Shown here: piece by piece, positions 23,935-35,653 of the stretch | Position numbering within the stretch: position 1 is the first letter of the stretch | How the letters are laid out: every line of letters starts with the position of its first letter | From: Oscarella lobularis | Taxonomy: Eukaryota; Porifera; Homoscleromorpha; Homosclerophorida; Oscarellidae | Assembly: GCF_947507565.1 (NCBI RefSeq) | Contig: NC_089179.1 | Location: 3,117,747-3,181,746, forward strand | Direction of reading: 5' to 3' | DNA: 64,000 bases | The notes under the pieces: model-generated | What the model was told of the DNA's origin: nothing | What the model saw: the letters and a program-made list of their open reading frames with translations, nothing else | Databases searched by the model: none | Position numbers and translations under genes: made by a program

Positions 23935-26900
23935 CTACGTTTCTTCGTGCAGTGTTTTTCGGCCTCTGTAGCAGAAAATCTTAGCCGCGATTTGCTTTCT
24001 CGTTTCAACGACGAGCGTGAAGACAATTGCTGGAAATAATGATAATATTAGAATGGCAATTAGGCGTACGAAATCTAACCTAACCTGCGACGAAAAGCAG
24101 ATAAAAGGTGTTGGCAGCAATGACAATGCCGCTGAACGTTTTTCGATCTACAAGACTATTATAGCCAGGATCCCTTTTGTCTCTGAATGAAAGAAGAACG
24201 AGTGCACCCATCATCAGATTAGTCGATATGACGCTGAGAGCAACGAGTTGCATCCAGTGTTCGAATCGGCGTCGAACAGGCTGTAGTTGGGCGTGCAGTA
24301 CTAGAAACACAGTCGCAAGTAGCGTTGCTAAGGCGATTCCGGAATGACTTTGTTCTCCAAAGAAACCCATGCCAACCGTGAGAACCATTTTTCTTCCTAT
24401 CTCCACCATTTCCCAGTACCAAAAGTGGTCTTTGTAATTACTGTCGAGAAATTGAATGCTCGTCAGAAAATCGCCTCTCAACGATAGAGGCTTTAACTTG
24501 CGCGCCGTGAGCCCTTCACGTCTCTTGAGTTTTAGAGCGATTAGGAGGAGTAAAGGCAGGACCACAACGTAAAGTATCAGTACGGTGCATGTAACCCACA
24601 AGGCAGTAGATGTGGAGTAGTTACACGGAACGCTGTAGTCCACCTTGAGAAGCCACCTGCAGTATTTGTCAGAGTCAGTTCCATAATTAGATTGGCGAAG
24701 ACATATCTTAGTACACGTCCATTCCTTATAAGGTACGGTAGCCAGTATGGAAGTGGCCGTTGAAGGATAGCATATAAACAAGATCCACCAACTGTTTGTC
24801 ATACAAGATGTTCTCACTTCAGATATCTTTCTCTTCATTACAGCATGTCCACCTCTGTAGGAGAAAAGAAAGTGATTTCTCGTCGCTTTATAGTATCCCC
24901 ATATGAGCAGAAGGAGAATGACTTGAATTGAGAACTTTATGATAGGAAGCATCAGAGCATTGAATCTTAGTTTCTCGTGTAGGCACGCAGGCGTAGCGAC
25001 GGCGAGCACATTCAGCTCAATCATCTTGGCAAAATGTTCCAAAGAGAGAAGGGCTTCCGGCCAAGGTACGTACGTGAGAGCGTCAAAAACCACGGACATA
25101 ACCTGGATAAATCCGACTGTAATTTTTAGAATCGAACTGATTTGGTTGACAAGATCGTCGTCCTTTTTGCGTTTGAGTTTACCAATGACGTGCAACACAC
25201 CGGCTAAAGCGCCCAGGAGAAAGAGCAAACCAAGAAACTGAAGTCCAGTTCGCCACTTCTGAGGACATCGATGACACCGCTGAAACCACGAATAATAACC
25301 GTCACGGCATTGTCCGCACAGCGTTCCCCAGTATCCCACACTGCACATTTCACTGCTACGAACCCGCATCGACGTTTCACTTCGGCAACTTTCATTGATC
25401 GGACAACGGTGTATGTAAGGTATGACGGAGCCGCTGAACGTTGTGGACGTTTTGGAATAGTCTTCGCTCTTGTTCATAAGATTTTTCACGAAGCTAACGT
25501 ATCGATTCTCGTCGGCTACGCTATCGTTGTCAGCGTCATTCCATCGTTTCCAACTCCACCAGAATCCTTGAGCGACGCTAAGGTAATCGTCTCGGCACGT
25601 CATGCCGAGCCGAGAGTCGCACGCATAGCAAGGGCCAAATCGTTGCGTTCGATAGTGATTTTTTAAGCAGTTGCAGGCTCGGTATTCCGCGTGGGTGCTG
25701 AGATCTGTTCCTCTTGGACACACCTTGCAATCTTGAGCGGCTTTTCCCGGAGCCGACGCCAGATCGACGAAGGTACCGTTGACGCACTTTTTACAGTCTC
25801 TCTGTCCGGCCTCGTCTTGGTAGTACCCTCCTATAGAAATTAGTATATAAGATAGCCGTGATGGCTTGTTTTATCATATAGCGACCTGGCGGACAGCTCG
25901 CGCAGTATGAACTGTAGATGTTCTTTTTTGACGGCGTGACAGATTTAGTTCCTATGTGACACTGTCTACACACGGAGTCTTTACTGATGCTTTTGTGCGA
26001 CTTTTCGCATGCGTATCCCCCTCTTCGTGTCAATGCTTCACTCGACCCTTGTGTTAGTGCCATTGTGATGATGGTTTTCTCAACGCAATGCCTGTTCAAT
26101 GATATATAGTCACACTGCAATTAATTAGAGAAACCATCTCACAAATGAGCTGAAGGCTCGGTAGTAGGAATCACGCTGAGTCCAGTGCAATTAAGAAACC
26201 TGTATATAGAAGACTTTAGCAATGCACTGTTTCACTTAATTAAGTTATCTCCACATGTCGACATCGTTTGTTTTGCTTGAAAGTAGCAAAGCCTTTTGAC
26301 TAACGTTTGTCAGAGGGTTGCCTTGCAGGTATCTAAAGAGACATGGCTACAGGAACTGCACTTGTGTAGCATTGTGTTTATGCATGCATTTTCCGAATGT
26401 TCTCTAGCGAAGCAAAAGAGTTGTCTTCAACCTGTGAGATCTTGTTATACATAAGATTGCTGTTGACAAATTTTTTTCTTTTTATTTATACTGTACATAT
26501 TCAAACTCAACTTACAGATCTATGAGACTCGAAAGGCCTTTGAAGGTCGACCATCGAATTCCTTGTAAATGGTTGTCAAATATGTGTCTAAAGAATTTGG
26601 TTAGGTCATCTGTTTGCTGGCCAGTTTGATTACAATTACAGGTTTTGAAGGTGCGTTTGATGAGATAGAGTGCGCGGAAGACTTGTCAAACGGTTTCCCT
26701 CAATGAATCTACGAACTTGTTAGATACAAGCGCCCGATTACTGCATGTGTTTGGATAGACATACAAAGATCCCAGAATAGTGACTTGAGTAAAAAATGAC
26801 TGTTCAATGGTTGCGATTTCATTTCCTTGTATATGTCTTCAGAAATCAAATTAGAGCTGGCTTGCAAACTCAAGGTTTCCGTTTTAAACTTACATTTCTG

Positions 26901-28364
26901 TGACTATTGTTTTGTTACGGAATATTTCGCCACTGATAGATTTTAAGAAATTGTTGGAAATTTTTCTGATAACACAGAGAATGAGAAAATCTAAAATTTT
27001 CCAATATCTTTTTTACATCATAAAGAAAAACCCGTTAGGAGGCAGCGTTCCTTGTTTTAGATATCTAATTGAATTGTTGAAGAGATCTCTATATACATGC
27101 GGCAGAATTATCTAATTAACTTCTAACAAATGAGTGACTAACAGGTAGCTGAGGTTTGGTAAAGACGCGAAAGCATCCGATGCAATTTCAGATATTAAAT
27201 TGCTCCCGAGGAACCTAACATATCTGACAAATATTTCTGAACAGTCTCGATCATAGTGAATTTTACAGTTTGGTCAAACACTCAATTTTTAGCAAGTGAC
27301 TTTGCAAATATCTAATTTCGTTGAAGGTTACTTTTCTAAAATCAATTTCTTTACTTAACTTAATTAATTAAGTAAGAGAATGTCTTACATAGAAAACGGG
27401 TTAGAGCAAGAACCGACGTTGAGAAAAGCGTCCGGAAATAAGCGCCAAAGTTTGTTGTTGTCCAGGTAACTACAAAAACATCTAATTTCACCATGTTATA
27501 ATAGTCAACAGCACGTACAGTTTGAGAAGAGAAGTGAGATTTTGAAAGCTCCTCCTCTCCATTACGCGTATGCTATTCCATCTCATATCTCTATATCAAA
27601 ATATTTTGCTTAGCTACAATGTATACGCACACTGTAGAGCTATAGGCACGACATTTGCTCGAGAGCTGGCAAGTCTTTTAAAAATCCCGTTGGCAATGAT
27701 GTGAGGTTGCACCGTGGAAGGCTTCTGTAATTAGAAATTCTACGTCTTTTTTGAAGTAATTTAGACTTAGACTGAAATTCGTCATACAGCAAGTTCAAGA
27801 AAGAATACGAATACGTTGGATCAAACATGCCTGTGACGTCAGAGAAAGAAGGATTATTTCCTAGATCCCTATAAAAAAGAAAGAAAGAATTGTTTTGTTA
27901 ATTGTCCTTTTGATAGATAGAAGTTAACTTTACAGAGATGTCAGTGTTTCCGGCAATACAAAAGCTTTGCTTAGATTGTTTCGCGCTCCAAATCTATCGC
28001 CTTGTAAGTTAATTTTAGAGAAAGAAACTAACTCAATCTTGCATTTCGGTTAGATTTTTGAAACGGAGAAAGTAATTTCGATCGACACTTTCAATGGCAT
28101 TGTCACTGAAATCACTGCAGCCAAAAGTTAAGCAAACACGATCAATCAGATGGAATGACTTAGATACAATGATTGAACTTCTGCGGGAAACGAAGAGTTC
28201 GGAGGCAAGAAGCGAAGTCTCGGATTTCTTGCGCTGCAGTCGACGTTCAAAGTGAAACCTTCATTGCTCCAGCTGCAGTCGCAAATTGACATATTGCAGT
28301 CGGGAACATAGGCATAGCTCGTCGAAATGGCAAACAATACTGCCAGAGATTGAAACCACTTCAT
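23935..28364 (-). CDS. LRR - GCC2/GCC3 - multi-TM receptor (intact)
   Basis: 20 exons, 1127 aa by my model. First exon 28168-28364 has a signal peptide (MKWFQSLAVLFAISTSYAY) and an LRR N-terminal Cys cap. Exons 2-17 (28115 down to 26143) each carry about one LRR, most are 72 nt (48-102), and all are phase 2-2. Exon 18 (25886-26091) and the start of exon 19 (24085-25830) encode a Cys-rich ephrin-receptor-like GCC2/GCC3 module (CPPGGYYQDEAGQ). About 8-9 hydrophobic helices follow (aa ~715 to the end, including FDALTYVPWPEALLS), as in TRP-like multi-span proteins. The last exon, 23935-24029, gives a basic tail. It is probably a plasma-membrane receptor or channel; ligand unknown. Donors after exons 2 and 15 read GC, the second (GCATGC) a poor match. 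Divergent from a secreted-protein gene 145 bp away. Confidence 0.82.
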
Positions 28365-28509
28365 TGGTTTGCTTTCAGGTACGTCAAAGTTGCTTGCATT
28401 CGTTTTTATATACACCTGCACGTGTGCATGGGGGTAGTCCCTTGTCGTCATCGTGACTCTATTGTCGAAAGTTAGAGTTATCGAACTTTCATATAGAGAA
28501 TAGTGAAAG
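28365..28509. promoter_or_regulatory. Shared promoter between divergent genes
   Basis: Only 145 bp separate the start codons of the receptor (-) and the small secreted protein (+), so transcription start sites and control elements are probably shared. ATATAGAGAATAG at ~28492-28504 and TATATA at ~28408-28413 are the only TATA-like strings. Confidence 0.45.
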
Positions 28510-29089
28510 ATGAAGAGTTGGCCGAGTCTACACGCTCAGTTCTGCTTGAGAATGATTACGATCATTGGAATCGTCTATACCTCGTCTTTTTTGCAGCACG
28601 CCATTGCAGCAGAGCCGTTTTCTGGCTATGGTTTACATTGCAATTATCTTCGCTTGAAGCCATGTGGTGAGACAGAACGACGATTTATCCCGCGTATGCA
28701 TGTCATCGTATTTTTGGCATCAGCCAACTTAGGGAAAGAACTTCAATTCTTTAACCTCACCGCTTCAGGCTTTTTGGAAAAGTCTGAAATCTGCACTCTG
28801 ACTGTAGCTTTGCAGCCAAGTAAGCGAACTTCAATACTTCTATTACATCTGAATAAATGGATTTCCTTTTCCTATTTGAGCAACAAACCTCACCGATGTC
28901 ACAGTGCTTATCGATGCCTTTGGCGCTATGGTGTTAGGAATACACGTTCATTGCACTCTAAAAGACTATTTATGCCACGACAAGTCTAAAACTTGGGAGA
29001 ACAATCACTGCCCTATTCCGGCATTTCGTAAGTGCGTGCAGCGAGCAAATCGCAGTTTCGTCTGGCGTAACGAGTGTTTATACGTATAG
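28510..29089 (+). CDS. Small secreted Cys-containing protein, unknown
   Basis: Exons 28510-28819 and 28881-29089, joined in phase 1, give 172 aa. The N-terminus has a hydrophobic leader (ITIIGIVYTSSFLQHAIAAE) and a likely cleavage site after it. The mature part has about ten Cys and beta-rich segments such as VTVLIDAFGAMVLGIHVHC and CHDKSKTWENNHCPIP. This faintly recalls ML/MD-2-type lipid-binding domains, but I cannot assign it. A 28-nt intron after 29027 would open another C-terminus ending near 29160; I prefer the unspliced reading. The gene is found only in the 3.28-kb segment missing from unit 1, beside the intact receptor, so it may be a partner of it (inference). Confidence 0.55.
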
Positions 29090-30441
29090 AACTGATGTGG
29101 TTGAATTTTCGTTTGACTGCCTTGAAGTCACGGAAACCTTAGAAAAACTGGCGAGTTAGATTGACGAGAAAAACGTGATCTTAGAGCATCTACGTGTAGG
29201 TTAGTTTAAACGCTACTCTTCAATTCATGAACGTGAAGGGGCATCCTCTTGCTTGCGTTATGATGGAGCTTAACACTTCCCCAAAAGGCGTCGACTCTGA
29301 CACTCTCATCATTAGTGGCAGATCTGAGGGACGAAAGCGAAAGAAGCGGTGGGTTAATCGTGCCATTTGCACTTACCTAAAGCAGAATTTGGCCGTCTAA
29401 CTGGATGTCCTAATTTGGTACAGTTGTATTGTTTTTTTTCATATTGGTCAATAGAAGTATAATTGAGTTGGCGGTTTCCAAGCTTTTAATTTGAATTTTG
29501 GCAGCGGATGGAAACACTTGAAACTGATACTACTTAGAGCTTCTCTCATCTAGGTCAAAACAGAGAGAATCTGAAAATCAGGAAAAATTGGGTTCGTAGA
29601 AAGTAATAACTGGAAGTAGGCGGTACGTGAAGTAGGGGAGTTCGCCGATGTGTTGCAGCCTTGCAGGCGTTTACCTCGCAGAATCTCGCTAATCGGTGTC
29701 GCTAGCGGCAATGAATTTGTACCTAAGAGTGTTTTACGACGATTTCGGTCGTCTCGAAGGATCGAGAGTCGAAGCGAAGACCTATGGTCATTGTGTCTTG
29801 ATTCGTGGGTATTTCTACGTAGAACTGTACGGCACTCTTGCTTATCGAAATGATTGTGATCGGACATCAATCAGAGCGGTTGAGTAGCTTCGTGCCATAG
29901 GCTAGACTAGTCTGTTTTATCCAGTTAATTATTTGTCCCGCAAAAGCAGAAGGAAAAATATTAGTGCAACATTTCCTTTCCTTTGTCTTTCTTTCGCGTT
30001 TCTGACCTCAACTGCGATAACTGATGCTGTGACGTGGAATTTGATTTGATTTGCTCACGACACTTTCTTGCGTACACTGAGGAAACGACAATACCGCAGA
30101 AGCACGAGCATTAGAAATAGACAATTGCAGAATGATCGCCTGACGTAAACCTATATATGTTTATCATTGTCATTTGTTCTGCAGTTGTGTACTGCATTCT
30201 CTTCCACACACTTTTTGGTAGTAGGTACAGTTACTGCAGTACAGTAGTGCTAACAGTTCAAGTTTTTACATTTCTTAGCGGTCACATGTTGATTGGAGAT
30301 TATTGGCCGAGAGTTAGGGTTCTTTCTGTCTGCATTCTTCGTGTGTTTCATTGATTCCAACACCCGTCGGTTGTTATGTAGACCCCGGATTGAGAATAGA
30401 AACAGCTCTGCTGTACTTCGCTCCTCTCGCTAGAAGAGACC
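29090..30441. other. Inter-unit spacer before gene C
   Basis: From 29444 on it matches 14207-15094. Segment 29696-29887 reads open on + but its copy near 14430 is interrupted. The rest is AT-rich with no coding signal. The TATA position of gene C (~30372-30381) reads TTATGTAGACC. Confidence 0.45.
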
Positions 30442-33400
30442 ATGAACGAAGAAGGTAATTGTGTTCCTCAAAGCGTATACGTAGATCTCTAATCGGTTCT
30501 TGCGAGGAAAGCAACCCTACTTCCTGTCCGAATAGATTGTTGTACAGCTTTCTATTCGGTTCTTGGGAGAGGAAAGGGATGTCTGAATTCGCGTATTTAG
30601 AGTTCTTCTCCGCTATTACGAAAGGTGATGAAGAGGTCGTATCTCGATTTATCCGGAACCATCCGGAAAAGTGGAAAGAAGCTGCGAACGAAGTATGGCT
30701 TCGTGTTTCCACTTTCAACCACCAATCTTTTCTTCTATCTGATGCAGCTGGGATCTAGTTCACTTCATTTTGCTCTGGATGCTAAAACCGCCGAGTTTCT
30801 AATTTCAGCCGGAGCTAGTTTGGAGGCTGAGGTAAAGATTATATAGCAATTTTGGTATAATTTCCTACTGTTGCACATCAGTGGGGATTTACACCTTTTC
30901 TTCGCGCCGTTTTGAACGCAGCATCAGCCGTCCTGGCTGTTCTCGCTGAGCATGACTGCAACATTTCTGCAAAAGACAAAGTTTGTCGTAAACTGTATTA
31001 GTTTGCTACAATTATTTATTAATGAATTGTAGATGGGTGATGGAGCCTTGGCCATTGCGAGTTCAACATGTCAGTTGGAGATGGTCAAACAACTCGTTCG
31101 ATTGGGGTTATGCATCAATGAACGTCATGAGGTATTAGATGACGCTTTAACGACATTCTATTTAAGGATTTTCAGAATGGTTATACTTCACTGCATTGGG
31201 CGAGTCAGAAAGGAAGTGCTGAACGAGTTTCTGATTTCAGCTGGAGCTGGTTTGGAGGCTGTAGATAAGGTGTGCCTTATAGTAATCTGTTATTTTTGTA
31301 ACTATTTCACATCAGTGGGGATTTACACCTTTTCTTCGCGCCGTTCGGAACGGAGAATCACATGTTATGGCTGTTCTCGTTGAGCGTGGGTGCAATATTT
31401 CTGCAAAAGCCAAAGTTTGTTGGAAACTTTAATAATTGGACAATAATTTTTTAGTGATGTGTAGAATGGCAGTGGAGCCTTAGCAATTGCTAGTTGGAGA
31501 GGTCAGTTGGACATTTGCAGACAACTCGTTGAACTAGGGTTGAGGGTTGATGAACGTCATAAGGTATTCGATTGTAGCGTATTTGAGGGCATTTTATTCA
31601 TGAATTTTTAGAATGGTTATACTTCACTACATTTGGCGTCTCAGGAAGGACATGTAGAAACCGCCAAGTTTCTGATTTCAGCTGGAGCTAGTTTAGAGGC
31701 TGTAGATAAGGTATACAATATATCGATTTGGTTTTTTTCACTGTTTCACTGCAGTGGGGATGTACACCTTTACTTTGTGCTGTTCAGAAAGGAAAATCAG
31801 CAATTGTGGCTGTTCTCATTGAGCATGGCTGCGACATTTTTGCAGAAGAGAATGTGTGTTTCATATTATTTATTTGTTTGCCAATAAGTGCTTAGTAATG
31901 ACCTGTAGGGTGGCAACGGAGCCTTGGCACTAGTGGGACAGGTTCGTTGGAGGGTGCGAAACAACTCGTTGAATGCGGGTTAAGAGTAGATATCGTAATA
32001 AGGTATTAGATTGTGACAGATTTAGCGACATTTCATTCTTGAATTTTTAGCATGGCTATACCTCACTACATTGGGCGTGTCAGGAAGGGCGTGTTGAAAT
32101 TGCCGAGTTTCTGATTTCAACTGGAGCTAATTTGGAGGCTTCAGATGAGGTAAAACTTAACATTTCAACGTTATTTCTTACAGTTTCATAATAGTGGGGA
32201 TATACACCTTTTCTTCGTGCCGTTATGAAGGGGAAATCAGCAGTCGCGGCTGCTGTCATTGACCGTGGCTGCAACGTTTCTGCAAAAAACAAAGTGTGCT
32301 TTGAAGCTTACCTGTACTAGTTGTCTAATATTCTGTAACCTTATGTAGAAAGGTAATGGAGCTCTTGCACTTGCGAGTCGGGAAGGCTTTTTGAACGTTG
32401 CACAGCAGCTTGTTGAAATGGGAGCCAGCGTTAATGAAGCTGACAAGGTAATGCAGGACGCAAAATTTGAAACATCGAGATTTAGTGATTTTCAGGATCA
32501 CTCTACCTCTCTTCATTGGGCTTGTCGAGAAGGACGTGCTGAAACCGCCAAATACTTGGTTTCTGCTGGTGCTGATATTGACGCAACTAATGAAGTGCGC
32601 ATTTCAATGTGTTGGATCTTTTATTTCTAAAGTTTGTTGTAGTTTGGTAGGACACCTCTTGCTGAAGCGGAAGCAAACAATCACGATTTCCTCGTGGATT
32701 ATTTGCTGAATTTCGTTAGTGAAACTTCAGCGAAAAGCAGACATGAACTAGAGGTGTGTTTTCTAATCTACTGGGTGTAGATAAGTTTTGCACAATTTCG
32801 TAGACACCAAACGCGTTTGTTTTTTTGTCACTTTCTCTTTTTCGTTTTAGGGTGGCGTTGACGAAGAGTTCAACCTGATTAATAGCGAGACGTCTCAGTC
32901 CTCTGATGAAGAAGTGCCTTCGGACCAAGAAAACGAAATCCATTTTCAAGAAATTTACGACGATGCTCTAAAGCGCGGCTCAGTGACCGTAAATCGTTCT
33001 CGTGTAATTGTCACTGGCCAAGACGGAGCGGGAAAATCGTGTCTTGTCGATTCTCTTCTGAACAGGCCATTTGAGAGAGACAAAGCTAGCACCGAAGGAG
33101 CGGCCGTCGCAATGTCACACACAGCCACTAGCGGCTGGGTAGCGACAGACAGCAAAGACCACTTGGATCCTCTCATTGCACAAGGTGTTTATTCTTCAAT
33201 GAATCAGCGGCGGTTTAATGACTTTCCTGAGGGGCTTCATGTTGACAGGCCCTTAGAAAGCGTTAGCACCGAATCAGCAACAGAAGAAGCTGCAGGAGCA
33301 GAATCGGGATTTCACACTTCTTCACTAGAATTTCCTTCAGCAGCTCCACTGGAAGCATTAGGGAAAGATCTGAAAGCAGTTGGAATAGAAGCAAAAACGC

Positions 33401-35653
33401 TAACGCCTAATCAGCAAGAGTTGGTGAGCACTTTTCTCGTGAATAAACCGAGTGAAGAAGATCTCAAAAGACAAAGCCTGGGCGTTCGCGATATATGGGA
33501 TTTGGGTGGACAAGAAATTTATCTCGCTACGCATTCGGCTCTCATGCCAGAGAACGAAACGTTTTGTTTGACCATGTACATGATCGTAATGGACATTTCT
33601 AAATCGCTGTCCGACAAAGCAGAATCGTTTCATCGATCGTCGAGAGGCGAAGTAGTGGACCAGACGAACGAACTGGGCTGGATCCGCACAAACGGAGACT
33701 TACCCTTTTACTGGTTCGGCTCAATTAATCACAGCGGCCCACGAAGAGACAAAAAGAGACAGTCATTGGCTGGGCGTGGACGAAGAGGCCAATTCTCCTC
33801 CTGTCTTTGCAATTGGTTCTCACAGAGACGTGTTGGACAGCGACGAGAATCGTTTTCCAAATTCAACCGCTGTCAATGAATGGCTTTTGCGCCAAGGAGA
33901 TCTCCTTGAGCATCTTCTTATGGACAGCGAATTTGTTAACATTGTTCTGCCAAAGAAACGCGGGGACGCAAACGATGATGAAAATTTCCGAGAGATGACT
34001 CACTTCGTTAAGAGAATCTTTCTCATAGACAATTCGCTGTCCGGCTCCGATTCTCCTTGCAAAACTGTTAATGAAATTCGAAGACGAGTGGACCGCATGA
34101 CATCGAATTATTGGAGACGACAGAAGAAGCAGCCGTTGTTTTGGGTCTACCTCGAAATTCTTCTATTCCGGTGGAAGGAAATCATGAAAACAGTTGTGGC
34201 TAAAGTTGACGAAGTAACTAAACTTGCTCAGCATCGAAGTATCTGCAATATTAGCCGTCACGATGAAGTCCTTGTTGCGCTGAAGTATCTTGCCAATCTT
34301 GGAGCAATTCTCTATTACCCAGAAGTGGATGATTTGAAGAATTTCGTTTTCACTAGTCCGACGTTGGTAATCAAAGCGATGTCAGCATTTGTCACCGCAG
34401 CAAAGCCGGGTCCACGGATGGAGCCGAAGTGGAACACACTGAAGCAAACAGGCGTGATGTCTAAGGACTTGATGGATTATCGCCTAAAGCAAATGCGGGA
34501 GGCTTGCGATTTTACTACCTATCTAGATCTTGAAGATGAAAATAGACTTATTGTGCGACTTCTACAGCTTCTTGACGTCATCACGCCAGTTGCAGGATCG
34601 CCCCCAAGTGAATTTTATGTTCCGTCGATGCTGAAACCGTTCTTTCTGTATCCTCGTACTTACTGGGAAAGGCACAGTCGCTCGCCTCCTTTCCCCGCTC
34701 CACTAATTGTCATTCCAATTAAACTGAAGTTCTTTCCGGAATGCCTGTACTTCCGTCTCGTCACACGCTTTCTGAAAATGTATCCAAAAAACCCGGAACT
34801 CTCTCGTCATCAGTGCGTCTTTCTAGTAGAAGACAAAGACTCTACGGCAGAAGGTATGCCACTACTGTATATATCTTTTTCGTGTAGCATGATTTTGTTT
34901 ACAGTTGAAATTGAATTGCTGTATCACAGTCGAGGCAATTGGGTTGCTCTAACAGTTCATTACGTCAATGAAGACGACGTTGCCAGAACAAGCTCTTTCT
35001 TCTTGCAGTCAATCAAAGAGCAACTGTGCCGAAAGATGAAGAAAATCTGCTGCCAGGGCATGGGAGGCTTCGATTATAGCATCTGCTGTCAGTTAGAAGC
35101 CGTCCGCAGAGACGAACACTTGGATATTCATCTCAAGAACCTTCCAGTACTTAGTACGAAGAAGGGGTCAAAGTACTGTCCAAAAGATGACAAACTATAC
35201 AACAAGTTTGGGAAACGAGTTCCAGTAGATCCGGAAGACTTTAGCAGAATTAATTGTTGGTTTGGGGTGCAGCCCATTGATGATAAATTACGGTCGATTC
35301 AAGGTGAGTTTGCAATCGCGTTGAATTTAACTTAATCATGTTTTATCTTACTTGTGTGATTACAGGTGCTCTTCCTGAAGTGATCGACGAATGTCTGATT
35401 CGCGTCGTTGCAACCCTCGCAGAATCACAGTGGCAAAAGTTAGCTCTTTGTTTAGGACGTAAAGGTCACGCCATACCGCAGTACAAGGAAAAGTCGAGCG
35501 AAGATTCCATTAGGGCCGCGATGGTTATATATAGAGGATTGGTGTGCAGAACGCGGTCCTTCAGCAGCAACTGTAATTAGACTTATTCGAGCTTGTGAAA
35601 AGTGCGGAATTCACAGAGATCTTTTATCAAGTGCTTACAAGGAAGAGCTGTGA
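30442..35653 (+). pseudogene. ANK-Roc-COR-Death gene C, frame-broken
   Basis: The start codon, exon 2 (30601-30692), twelve ankyrin exons and all splice sites are recognisable. Two ankyrin exons are 94 nt instead of 99 (31176-31269 and 31909-32002). The Roc exon (32851-34853) has a 4-nt TAAT insertion near 33724-33731, between the switch II and IGSHRD regions. The death-domain exon has a 4-nt TATA insertion near 35527-35533, so its frame ends at 35580 instead of 35653. The 94-nt exons could be skipped without frame loss; the Roc and death-domain breaks cannot be avoided. P-loop GQDGAGKS, WDLGGQ and COR are still readable. Most likely a young pseudogene, or two fragments: ANK plus partial Roc, and COR. 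Confidence 0.8.

Noticed and set aside
24219-24422. Short reverse-strand frames inside the receptor membrane exon
   Set aside because: They overlap the 1.7-kb receptor exon in another frame and have no independent start or splice context.
29028-29055. 28-nt intron in the small secreted-protein gene
   Set aside because: Shorter than any other intron supported here (42 nt minimum); the unspliced reading also gives a reasonable end, so the intron was left out.
30442-35653. Gene C as a functional gene using exon skipping throughout
   Set aside because: The two 94-nt ankyrin exons could be skipped, but the 4-nt insertions in the Roc and death-domain exons lie in non-dispensable exons and still break the frame.
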